A DNA stretch of 64,000 bases, from positions 37,437,424 to 37,501,423 of the forward strand of contig NC_021677.1 in the NCBI RefSeq assembly GCF_000247815.1, read 5' to 3'. This document shows, in pieces, positions 43,779-55,500 of the stretch (its first letter is position 1; every line of letters starts with the position of its first letter). The DNA is from Ficedula albicollis (Eukaryota; Chordata; Aves; Passeriformes; Muscicapidae). Both the position numbers and the translations under genes were made by a program. The notes beneath the pieces are model-generated. The model ran no database searches. It saw only the letters and a program-made list of their open reading frames with translations, and was not told where the DNA came from.

Positions 43779-43922
43779 TGGTTTTCTGGGTCGTCTGAAC
43801 TTCTACCATATATCCCCCATCAGATGAATCCCGCTTTTCGATCTCGTTGAGGGATTGCAGGCCTAATAAATTAATCGATATGAAGAAATAGATTACCAAC
43901 TGATAATAAATACAGCAGAAGC
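43779..43922 (-). other. Exon-like segment on the minus strand, identity unknown
   Basis: Read on the minus strand, the segment is preceded by GTTTTTTTCTAG and followed by a good donor, GTAAGC (43778-43773). Between them the frame is fully open: a hydrophobic stretch (IYYQLVIYFFISINLLGL) and then LQSLNEIEKRDSSDGGY and MVEVQTTQKT. A second AG at 43863-43864 would give a shorter 84-bp exon (43779-43862). Both versions are multiples of three with phase 1 ends. The 84-bp core is rich in CpG (about five), against a CpG-poor background, and reads like real coding sequence, while the part before it is AT-rich and may be intron. I do not recognise the protein. It could be an exon of a gene nested antisense in NPAS3, a fragment of a retroposed or duplicated gene, or chance. 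Confidence 0.35.
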
Positions 43923-44206
43923 CTAGAAAAAAACCCCACATAAAAAAATAATTTTTAAAAAAACAAAACAACAGATCGGGGTGCTTAGAGGGAATAAAGA
44001 ACTGTAACTGAATACTTTTACAATATTTGTTTTACCAAAAGTTACATTGCTCTATATTGCAAGTAAAAACTTATTGCTCAAAGAAAATGCTTTGTCTGAA
44101 ATGAAAGAAAAGACACATTTTTAAAATAGAAAATTAATGTTTCCCATCTCATATTCTTGCAGTTATGTTTACTAGCATTTTCCAAAGTGACTGTCTCAAT
44201 ATTTGG

Positions 44207-44823
44207 AGTAAATAATAGAGCCCTGGAAGTGAAGCATATGTATTTAATAATAATATTTATTTTCATGTAATAGTTATATTAGATCCCTCTGATCAACAGA
44301 GCCAGATTTAGATACTGATGGTAGATCCAGCAGTTTTTGAAACCAAAGTGCAGTGGTTTTTATATCTATATAATATGCAAGTATAACCACAGTCTGACCA
44401 AAGTTTGACCACAATATCAACGCAGCTTAATTTCTGCAACTGTTCTCTTTGAAGCCAGAGGAAGGAAATCGAGTTTCACCAAATCCCTATGCTCTTGTGG
44501 TCTCCCATTTCAATAGTAAATAATACAGCCCTGGAAGTGAAGCATATGTATTTAATAATAATATTTATTTTCATGTAATAGTTATATTAGATCCCTCTGA
44601 TCAACAGAGCCAGATTTAGATACTGATGGTAGATCCAGCAGTTTTTGAAACCAAAGTGCAGTGGTTTTTATATCTATATAATATGCAAGTATAACCACAG
44701 TCTGACCAAAGTTTGACCACAATATCAACGCAGCTTAATTTCTGCAACTGTTCTCTTTGAAGCCAGAGGAAGGAAATCGAGTTTCCACCAAATCCCTATG
44801 CTCTTGTGGTCTCCCATTTCAAT
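44207..44823 (+). repeat. Tandem duplication, period 308 bp
   Basis: The largest duplication in the window: 44207-44514 and 44515-44823, starting AGTAAATAATA and ending GTCTCCCATTTCAAT. The copies differ by one substitution near the start (ATAGAGCCC against ATACAGCCC) and one inserted C (GAGTTTCACC against GAGTTTCCACC). They abut exactly with no target-site duplication or poly-A, so this is not a transposon insertion. It is recent, or is two haplotypes placed in series by the assembler. Confidence 0.95.
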
Positions 44824-47289
44824 CAGGGATATAAAGTAGAATACAATGAATCCATAGTAAAGACTTTCCCAGGACATTAGAGAGATCAGTAAAAACTGTT
44901 TTCATTAGCTGTCAGTAATTAAAGAACATCCTTCATATAGAGCTTACAATTTAGAGAACATGTAAGCCTCTATATCTCCCCGAGATCACAAGTGAAATAA
45001 GAATCACTACACAGCTGGGGAACTTGTGTTGTTTTTAAATATCAAGGTCCCTTAAGAAACATAATTTTCTGTTTATTTTCTAGCTTTTAAGCCAAAGTGG
45101 ATATTTTTATTTTAAATTTCAAAGGTTTTAGTCGCCGCGCTTTCTGTTACTATGGAAGGAAAGAAAGGCAAGTGCCTCACAAAATACTTAAACACCAGTT
45201 GTCCTCCTGAATGGAGCTGCTAGAAAATTCTTACCTAATTTCAGTACTTGAGCTCATCATTGCCTGTAATATTTACTCACAGAGTTAGCTGAGTGCATCT
45301 GCACAAACTTGTGTGTGTTGTCACTTTGCATTCTACTTGTACTCTATAAAAGTTGTTTTTGCTTTGCTGTGCTTTGCAAGGGATGGTACCACATGAAAAT
45401 ACAAAATTCTATGTCTTATTTCATCATCTGTAAAGTAGTTAAATACATATTTATAACCATAAAAGAAAGACAGAGAAATATCTTTGCTCGCATTTTAATA
45501 CATATAGACAATTCCCAAACTTCACCTATAGGAAGTAGAATATTGTCAAGATCACTGTAGATCTTAAAGAAAATCATTTGTGCAAAAGTTAGGAAAAGTC
45601 AGGAACTGCTTTTTTATTTTCTTTTATAACTGCATATTGTATTTCTACATTTATAAGAGCAATTGTACTTCTCTATATCCCCTCTCAAATTTGAATTGCT
45701 GTGTATGTGAGCTGTTTCTCATCCTCTTGATGCAGAACAGTGCTGATAATGCTAATAGAGAAATTGAGGCATACACAGATTTAGGGCTAGCTTTTCAAAA
45801 GAGCACAGCACTCCAACTGGAGCCAGATTTCAAAAGATCTCTGATCCTATTCAGCAACAAAATAAATAGCCAGATTTTCAAAAGATTTCAGCACTTTGGT
45901 AATCTGATCATAAGAAGCAGCTGCTGAGCACATTTGCCAAGAGTGACTTTTCAGTATCCCATGAGAAGTATGTGTTTGAGCAGGGAATAGAGCCCTCTTC
46001 CCATGTCCGAAGACCAAGAGTCCAGTTCTTAAACAATAATACTGTCTTCATGTCCTTTGCAAGAATACTGTATTTAATGAAAGGAATTTTAACCCATTTA
46101 GAAATTTAACCCATGTCTATGAGGAGATATTTTTCAGTACAACATGAAGATTTGCACTCAGGGTAGGTAATGAAGAAATCAAATAGGAGGAATGCTGCTA
46201 ATCCATTTTATAGTGAATCTCTGTATTATATTGTCTTAATTAGTTGTATCTCATTAAAAAAAAACCCTAAACATTAGTAATTTTTAAAGTTTTTGTAGTC
46301 CATTGCCAATCTTTTAAGTGTCACAAGAAAAAAATATATAACTAGGTATTCTAAAATAAATCTATAAAAGTCTTGCATGTGTATTGTATGGCAACTCCAG
46401 GTGTGATTGATTTTCTGTGCACTTCCACCTTCCTACAGCATTCTGAGTGCATAATTTTTATTTTTTATTTACATTTTAAATGGTTCTTTCTATCCCTTCC
46501 TAGAGGTGAATAAATGGGGTGTTTAATTTTGTTCTTCTGAAGATAAAATTTTTTCTGTCATCTATTCTAAAACACTATTTTTTCTTTACCTCTATATACC
46601 AGCTGTTTCTGCTTATTTCATGTATCAGTGCTGTTATTTATGCTTGTTGTAGCTTCTATCTCTCCAGCCTTTTTTTTTTCCTCTGCTATTCTTTTGCTCC
46701 AACATCCTATCCTGAAGATTTAAAGGGCAAGTTTTCTTTTATAAATGCTACTAAGGAGCTGAGAGGAAAATTAGCAGCTCACCTAACCTCATCATACATT
46801 TGGCTTTAGCTGTTTTCTTCAACATCCTCATGGAGCTTCTTGACTCTCCAACAAACTCATTAGACTTAAAGGAACTGCATTTTACATAGAGGCAGCTACA
46901 TCGAGAGGCCATTTGCTATGTGTCTGTTCACTCATCACTAACTTGGAGTCAGCCCAAGAAATATTCCTTGGGTAGAAGCATCTGGCAAAGCAGTGCTCAA
47001 ACAGCTTTGTACCATGTTCTTATTGGCAGTTTTGGTGTATTTTGGTCTCCAGCAGTGGTTATGCCAGACAGTGAATGTGCCATGTGATGATCTGTGAAGA
47101 TGTCTACACCTGCCTTGAGAGGGTTCTCATTTTCCCTGTCAGACAGGAAGGTGAATTTTGGAGACAGCGTTTGTTCAGTCTGAGCTGAGCTGCACGCAAG
47201 GGTAGATATGATGGTCCTGGAAGTTCAGAGCACTCAGAGCACTCTTGTGTTGAGGTACAATGTTCAGCAGCTCTGATAAGCATCCAGAC
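44824..47289. other. Unannotated intronic sequence with a possible ancient repeat
   Basis: Mostly AT-rich unique DNA. A short very CpG-dense spot, GTCGCCGCGC, lies at about 45131-45140. From about 45730 to 46030 the sequence has the feel of an old interspersed repeat: GAAATTGAGGCATACACAG, the motif AGCCAGATTTCAAAAGAT and its near copy AGCCAGATTTTCAAAAGAT about 50 bases later, and GGGAATAGAGCCCTCTTCCC. I cannot assign it to a family. No exon is recognised. Confidence 0.4.
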
Positions 47290-47765
47290 TGACTTCTTGC
47301 AGACCTGAGAGAGAACTCATCCAGTATTTTCTGCATCTGTTTGAGACATGGGCTTATCTCTCTGGAAAGTATCTAATGTTGATGTAAGCATTTAAATGAT
47401 AAAGAATCAACTACATCCCTGGGCAGATTGTTCCAACAGTTAATTACTGTCACTGTGAAAAAAGTGTGCCTCATTTGTAGTCTTATTTCAGCTTCAGCAT
47501 CCAAACACTGGATCTTGTTATGCCTTTTTCACTAGATTAATGAGCTGCCTACTGTCAGAAATCTCTTCCACATGTAGGTATTGTGATCCTCTTAACCTTC
47601 TTTTCAGTAACTAAATAAATTGAGCTTTCTTAGTCTTTCACTATAGGGAATGACTTTTAGAAGTCTAATCATTCTTGTAACTCTTACTTGAGTTGTATAC
47701 AATTTTCTAATATATTTTGAGAATGGAAACCACAGCTGAACAGAACACTTTAGTAACAGTATCAT
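47290..47765 (-). mobile_element. Ancient CR1/L3-like LINE fragment, minus strand
   Basis: On the + strand the order of motifs is that of the reverse complement of the 3' part of old amniote CR1/L3 elements: 'gaatcaactacatccctggg', 'cagattgttccaacagttaa', 'cactgtgaaaaaagtgtgcc', 'ttcagcttcagcatccaaac', 'ggatcttgttatgccttt', 'ctcttccacatgtaggta', 'ttaaccttcttttcagtaac', 'attgagctttcttagtctt' and 'ccacagctgaacagaacac'. It is strongly diverged, so it predates the recent CR1 activity seen at 5031-5432. It lacks coding capacity. The right border is approximate. Confidence 0.75.
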
Positions 47766-48216
47766 AAAAACCTAAAGTAAAAGTTGCAGTAGCTATTCCA
47801 GTGTGATATTCTTTGGTTTAACCCAGTGATATGTATTTAATATACATTTTCATGTAATGCGGACATGCCATTTTGATGGGTTTTTTTTACTTTGGGAATT
47901 AACCTGAATGTCTTATCATTGTGATGTGGTTTTGGATTCCTTCTGCTGGTAAGGATTGAACAATGTCAAGGGGTGAATTCTCATAAATAAGTGTGGACAC
48001 TGAAGGTTACCCTTGAATTTATATTTTGTTTCAATAGCATAATTTTTTCAGTAGGAATAGGTTGTGATAGAAAGAACTGAACATAGAAAACAGGTATCAC
48101 TGTTTCCCCAGGGGAGACTGGGGAAGTAATCTTCTGGATTTCACAGTTAGGATATTGAATTGGCCAGGGTAGTACAAGTGCAATATTATCTTACCCACAG
48201 ACTTCAGAAGATTCCT

Positions 48217-48440
48217 GGGGGGGAAAAAAAAAAAAATCTGTTCAGAGTTGTCTGAAAAGTTCCTTTTGACACCTTCCATTCTAATACCTGTCTTATTGAG
48301 ACATTTTGCGTTGCCATGTTGGTTATCAATCTCGTATCTGGACAAGGGAAACCACAGCCAGACTGAGTGAGCTTAGAAGATCCTTCCTAAGCACACACAA
48401 ATGGTTCCCTTGAACCCAAACCTGCCTCAGAGTCACCTCT
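48217..48440 (+). repeat. Direct repeat copy 1 flanking the G370 block
   Basis: Starts with G7 and A13 (48217-48236), followed by TCTGTTCAGAGTTGTCTG and unique-looking DNA to GAGTCACCTCT at 48440. The same sequence, offset by exactly 590 bases, reappears after the G block at 48827-49030. One difference is visible (CCATTCTAATACC against CCATTCTGATACC). Copy 1 is followed by CTTT and then the G run. Confidence 0.96.
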
Positions 48441-48442
48441 CT

Positions 48443-49030
<588 letters not shown>

Positions 49031-50905
49031 GCAATCCTAATACTGTGATGCACAGAAATTAGGGATCTATGAGTAAAAGTAACTGACTTTCTAGGACAGC
49101 ATATTAACCGAAGCAAGAATTTGTATGGAGATAGGAAGGAAATGATTCCTCCTGAGTTCACTCTTGTCTGGTTCAGAATTAGAGTTAAGTTAATTCAGAC
49201 TGTCTGCATGATTTGATTTCGGCTGTCCCTACTATTTCCAAGTAGTGAAAAGAGATGTGACATATCTTCAACACAAAAAAAATGGCTGCTTCAGAGTCAG
49301 GTAGTTTCTTCAGAAGTGCAAAGAAAGCCACAGATTTTGCCACTGACTTCCTTCAGTTGTGTTCTCAACAGTAAATTCTGTAAGTAACAAAGGTTTCAAG
49401 CTCTCAACCATTTACCACTGTGAATCGCTCTGGGAGAAAGATATTTTACTTTCTTTTGAATCCCATATAAAAGCAGTCTCCTTAGACTTCTGGGTCAATT
49501 CCTTTAACGTTCAAAAATGCAGTTGCACTCAGTTAGCTTTCCTAGCCCAGCAAGCAATTTTTGGTCAGCTCAGGGGAAACTATGCTTCAGTCCTCACTTC
49601 AGAGTCTGGGGATTTCATCTGTCCTCAAAAATTTGGAGTGATTTCAGAACTTAGGTCTTGCTTCTCTTGCTTGTGAAGTAAGAAAAGAAAATCCTTGCAT
49701 ATGTAGTGGGCTAATTCACCATTTCTGTGCTGGGAGGATGCTGAGTGTATGCTTATGGGCAGACAAGAGACTGCTGACTCTCTAGCTCACTTTCTGCCCT
49801 CATCTCACATTACCCAAAGGACAATTTTTCAATTGACTGTGCTCATATTTTCCCTTATATCTTCCCCAAAGCTATATACTAGGGTTGTGTTATTCAGAGC
49901 ACTTGTCAGCATTTAAGAATGCTTTGGCATCTTTGCACAATCTGTTATCTATGAGTTATCCAATAATAATTTTTTTATTTATCCAATAATAAATAGGATA
50001 AGTGTGTTCATTTGCACAATTTCTCTATAAAATTATTAAAAGACATATTTTTAAAAGGGAAGCCTGAATATTAATATGTAATATGGGAGGAAATTAAGGT
50101 TGCTGTTTATTTCTGTTATTAATTGATTATTTTTGTGGATATATATGCATTTTACAAAGTTAGACTAGAGCAACAAGAAAGTTGAAATAATCTGGATATA
50201 TCTGCTTTATATTTTGTGCTTCTAACAATTTCAATTTAATGTCTCCGTGTAGTTTCATACTGATCATTTACAGTGACAAAATGAAGGAAAAGAAACAAGG
50301 AACCTGTCATCAGTCATTCATTTAATCAACTAGCAAAAAAATAGATAAATAAACATACTGAGTTAATTATTTTTTCTGTATGTAATGATTGACAATAATC
50401 TTAATTTATTTCCCTTTTAACCTTTTACTGTCAATATAGTTGGGATTAATTGGTAAGGACAAAATTAGTAGAAATAAATTTCTGATAGCCACTGAATGTT
50501 GCTGACATTGGAGTGTTTTCCCCTGAAACTTCTTTTTCCCTGAAGATGTATCAGATCTCTGTCATGTGTTATTTTTCACACTTTTTTGTGCCATGTTTCA
50601 TGCCATTTTGGTGATTGCTATTAGTTTACAGACATATGGTCAGGAATATTTTATGAATGAAGAGGTTTCTGGAATGTACAATATTACTTCTTCACATTTA
50701 TGCGAGAATTGCAATTTGAAGCTCTCAAAATACTTTGCACATGTTATTGCAGAGTGTATTCAAAAGCTAGCAGGAAAGAGTGCTACAGCTAATAACTTAT
50801 GTTATCTGCTGCATCCCTCAGACGGTGTTTCTTTCCTATTGATTTGTCTATTCCCCTTTGCACTGTTTTACTGGATCCATCTGAAGGGAACAGGGTATTT
50901 TCAGG
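49031..50905. other. Unannotated intronic sequence
   Basis: AT-rich unique DNA with no exon, RNA gene or transposon recognised. A short direct repeat ATCCAATAATAA occurs twice near 49959-49992. A 105-codon + frame at 49359-49676 and a 128-codon + frame at 50566-50952 have no recognisable domain and no convincing splice context. Confidence 0.5.
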
Positions 50906-51073
50906 CAGATTTCCCAAAGCAGCTCCCCGTGTTTGTAGTGCAGGAGGGTTAGCTCGCCTTCCTCTCAGATTTTTGCCACAAAATTGTCACAGATTTCCCA
51001 AAGCAGCTCTCCGTGTTTGTAGTGCAGGAGGGTTAGCTCACCTTCCTCTCAGATTTTTGCCACAAAATTGTCT
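50906..51073 (+). repeat. Tandem duplication, period 84 bp
   Basis: Two abutting 84-bp copies (50906-50989 and 50990-51073), starting CAGATTTCCCAAAGCAGCT and ending CCACAAAATTGT. They differ at two positions (CCCCG/CTCCG and CTCGCC/CTCACC), both transitions. The length is a multiple of three, so a 100-codon frame stays open across it, but I see no sign that it is a real gene. Confidence 0.95.
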
Positions 51074-51839
51074 CCCTGTGTGTAAACAGGTATCTAAATA
51101 GACTCTAGTAAATCAGTAACTCCAGCTTCTAAAGTATATTTCTGTAATGGCATTCCCATGCATTAGTAATAGTTGTCGTGCACAACACATGAACTGAATA
51201 TTTTGCAGCTTTTTTTTTTTAAATACTGTGTAGCATGTCATTCAAATAAGTGGAAGATATAGTGTAGGACATGCTTTTCATCCTGCTTGAATGGTGTATC
51301 AATGCACACAACACTTCAGTTCTGTTAGAAATAACTGGGTTTTATTCAGGTGGGTTTCCTGTAGTTTCAATAAAAGTGTTGTTGCATATTTCAGAGATGA
51401 AAAAAGCTTTGTATGTGGATCTATGTGTTTTGGTAATGAAGGCCAAAACCTCTGAGGCACAAGTACATGAATTTCCATTTCACAGATTCTGTGTTTGGAT
51501 TCCTGGGTTGGGGTTTTTTGTTTTCTTTTGTTTCTCCCTGAAAGAATGATCTAATTACATATAGCCAGATAGTCCCTCAACTGGCTTTTTTTCAGAGGCT
51601 CAAAAGTAGAAATTATTTCTTCTGCTCAAAAGTTATGTGCATTCTGGGTTTTTTTAAGGAACCAAGGGAAACTAAGGTGGTAATGATATTTGCCCATACA
51701 TGAAGGGGAAGAAAAGAAAAACCCCAAAGACTCCAAAATGAACAGAAAAAATTCTGAAAAGATGAAAGCCAGTTATTGATATGGTGTGTGGGTATCAGTC
51801 TTTCAAAGGCACAGTTCATGCTTTTCATGTCAGAAATTT

Positions 51840-52130
51840 CCTGACTGACCTGCATCCCTGGGGACAAACACCCTTGCCACTGCATGGGCTCCAGGGACCC
51901 TGTGGCTGTGAGCTGGTGGGGCAGAGGCTGGAGCTGGCAGCACACAGCCCCAGAGAGCTTTGGGCTGTGCTCGTGGGCAGCTGAGCTGGTAACCCTGCCT
52001 GGGGACAGCCAGCCTGCAGCTCGAGTGAGGCTGAGCAATTTGATGGCAATTTGGGGCTCTGAAGATCTGAGGGATGGAGTGAGAGGTGGGCTGTGGTGTC
52101 AATCTGTAGGGTAAGAGCAGTTGGTGTGTT
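51840..52130. other. GC-rich patch of unknown origin
   Basis: About 290 bases markedly richer in G and C than the rest of the intron, with CTGGGG, CAGCC and GAGCTGG words but few CpGs. Open frames of 67-141 codons overlap here on both strands, as expected in GC-rich DNA with few stops, so none stands out. The texture is that of an inserted element such as a solo LTR, or a small GC island. I could not find paired LTR ends (TG...CA) with target duplications. A second, weaker GC-rich patch lies at 52750-52930. Confidence 0.4.
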
Positions 52131-52358
52131 CTGCAGGAGCATTAAGTATCTGCTGTGGTGGTTACCTGAGTCTTGACTCTGAGGATCTCATCTCATACTT
52201 TATAGGTAACTGGAGACAAAATATTAGTTTGTTTTTTCCAGGTTTGTTAAAGGGTCTAAAATTTTGCTAGTTAGGAAAACAATGAATTTTTCTCACTTGG
52301 GTCATACTGAATGCTATATATTCACTGAGAAGTATTCTAAATTGAGATTTTTTTGTAA

Positions 52359-52596
52359 CAAAAAATGTTCAGAATTATTTTCTCACTTGAAGAAACACAA
52401 AGCTTTAGCTGTGTCACAAAACATAAAAAAGCAGATACTGCTGCAAAAACCCCTGAAATCAATCTGCCTGAATTTTGCAAAAAATGTTCAGAATTATGTT
52501 CTCACTTGAAAAAACACAAAGCTTTAGCTGTGTCACAAAACATAAAAAAGCAGATACTGCTGCAAAAACCCCTGAAATCAATCTGCCTGAATTTTT
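52359..52596 (+). repeat. Tandem duplication, period 119 bp
   Basis: Two abutting copies (52359-52477 and 52478 to about 52596), starting CAAAAAATGTTCAGAATTAT and ending CTGCCTGAATTTT. They differ at about two positions (ATTTTCTC/ATGTTCTC and TGAAGAAAC/TGAAAAAAC). It is non-coding. Confidence 0.94.
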
Positions 52597-55500
52597 CCTC
52601 TGCAGCAGCATATCTGCTCTATCCCTTCACTGGGCTGAGCACAGTCTAGCCCTTTGTGTGTAACAGCTTTATGTTTATTAGCAGCTGCTTTCTCCTAGCT
52701 AGGCTTGACAAAGGATAGGGGATAAGATTAAAAAGACTTTATTACTCTGCTTTCTGGTGGGAAGGAAGGAGAGGCAAATATGAGTGGTCCCATTGCTGAT
52801 GTCCCATTTGTGCTGGTGCTCCCTGGTGCTGGGGGAGATGGTTCCCATCAGAGCACAGCTCTGCTCCAGCAGGGTGACGTCCATGGTAGCTGACTGACAC
52901 TGGCAGAACCCTTTGTGGGACTTCTTCTCTCCATGATCACTTTTTGTAAACCACACATGTCCTAGAGAATGTAGCATTTCTTGCTCCCTGAAGAAATTAT
53001 GGGGCTTTTTTTAAGGAGAAAAGATAGATTTTTCATTTTTATTTGACTGTTGCATTTCTTGTCTTTAAAAATTATAACTGATAGAATATTTCAAATCAGA
53101 AATTTTCAAAAGTATAAAATTTGGAATATAATATGCTTAAAACAGTAACATAAGAATTCTAGTCAATCTCTAATTTTGCTGTGATATAATCTCTCTAAGA
53201 AAAATTGTTGAGTTTAAGAAGATATATCACACTGAAACCCATTTGTATTTTTAGGATTCATAAAATTAACTGGTCAATGACATCAAATATTTTGGAGTAT
53301 CATACCTAAATATATTGACACTGTATTGATAGGTGATTCTTGGTTAAATTATTTTGTAGTTAGCTACCAGTCTACCAATTCTTCTATCAATAATGATCAA
53401 ACTACACTATTAGGAACTCTGAATTCAACTGTTTTGCAGCTCAGTATATATCTTTTAACAAAAATAGATTTTTTTTTCCTGTTGTTTGGAACAGATATAG
53501 GTATTGGTAATAATCTGAAATATCATTTAATGGAAATTCTTTTGTTTCAAATTTAGATTTTCCAGAGTTTCCTGTCTTATATAGCATTTATTAAGTGGTT
53601 TAAATATATTTTTCTTTGTATTTTACTGTGCAGTTTATGTACTCAAAGCATCACCTAAGTACCAATAACACATTCTTGACTGAATAATGATGTATGTTGA
53701 ATGTTACTTTTTTTGTCTTATAAATGGATGGCAATTTACACAGCTGTGGATGTGGGATGTTTCAATCCCAGACCATGTTGTAAGAAAAATTGAATGACAG
53801 TGAGCAAAACAGCAGTAATTATAAAACTAATTACTAAATGCTGATGATGCCCATAGGCTTTGCATAACTAAAATTAGAAAAGGAAATTGCTTTCGGCTTC
53901 AGAGAGGCAACATGCTAGTTATTTCACTGTTTCAGTCAAAATGGAACATGGTGTATAAAGTTCAATCTCAAAAAAAACCCACATTAGTTTATGCACATAT
54001 TTTTTTATACTAAAATGTTAAAGAATTCAGCCTTTTTGTCTTTTAATACAAACACATCTGTAACATAAATCAAGAAAAGTGACATGAGACTACTTGTTGG
54101 ACATCTTTCTATATAGTTTTACAAGGCCTAATTTACCAGTGAATTATTTTAGCTTTATGTTTATCAAAAACACACACAAATATTAAAAATGGAAGGGTTT
54201 CCTAACACGTAGGCCCAAATGAAATAAATGTTTGGGACAAAAAACCAAGAGACTGGATTTAAAAATTCCCTGAGATGAATTCCGGCTCCTATTATATGGG
54301 GGTACATATAAATATATAAGTACATATGGTGACTGTATTAATTTCTTACACTTATATGTGTTTTCCCAGGGATAGAATTGCTAAAATTACTTGTTTGAAT
54401 ATGGTATACTTTTATACTTTTTGTTCATGCCCATATTGCATGTAGATTAATGCATACATACAGGCATAAAGTACCTGAATGAATCACATATGTATATTGT
54501 AGACAAATTTAATTTCCCTTATATAGGAATGCAAAATATATTTCAGTGTGGTGGGTTTTTTTAATGCTGCATTTATGCTTAATCCTGCAGAATATGAGAA
54601 TATCATGCATTCTAAGCATATTTCTTTAAAAAATAATTTTTATAAAAATGTATTAAAACAGTGATCAGGCTTGCAGCTTGTAAGACTCAGTTTAACAATT
54701 AGAACTTATGCTTTTGTTTCATAGAAAATTACAAAGACATTATGGGATTTATCCTTTGCATTTAGCTAGGTTGGGATTTGTTTTGTTTTTGTTTTTCTAA
54801 AATTATCAATGTTACTTTCATTTATTTTTATCTTACCTGGGAAATATTTCTACTTGTCCTGTGAGCAACTAATAGATAGCAACTTCTCAAAGGCTTGAAA
54901 GAAATGGACATTGGATTCTCTTGCATCAGTATATGTCAAATAAAAACCACAGAGTCTGTGTTTTTAACTTTCAGATTGTTGAAATACATCTAGATTTAAC
55001 ACTATTGATAATGAATCTAAATGCGAAAAATATAAGTTCTGTGTAATTTTCTGTAATCTGTAGGATTTTCAAGATTGTATATTCTATTAAATTTTCTGGG
55101 GTTTAATAAATAAACTGGAAGCCTTAGGCCTCTACTTAAACACTTTTAGGAAAGCATATCTTAAGTATAGTAGAGACATAAAGTGCATTTCACTGTGTAA
55201 ACATTGCAGTAAGAGTTTTTTGGGTTTTTTTAAGTGGACCATTGAGTAATTTTTGACTTTGTATGTTCCAGTATATTTTTACTACAGCAGATGAAGTAGA
55301 TGTTTTGCCTGTTACCACAGAGAATAAAAAGAGAGTATATATCCAATTTTGTGGAAAAGATACTCTATCCAATTTTGTGAGATCGAACTCCACAATTCTC
55401 ACTTTGATAAAGTCCCCCCATTTAAAGACAAGTTTCTGCTCAGTTGTTCAGAGCAGATTTTGACTATTCTCATTGACTCTTTATAAGTATAACATACACA

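Noticed and set aside
41592..44823. CRISPR-like or satellite array
   Set aside because: Each unit occurs only twice, units differ from one another, and there are no spacers; these are separate tandem duplications in a vertebrate intron.
51613..52142. Minus-strand frames of 90-141 codons
   Set aside because: They occur with frames on the other strand in a GC-rich patch where stops are rare; no domain seen.
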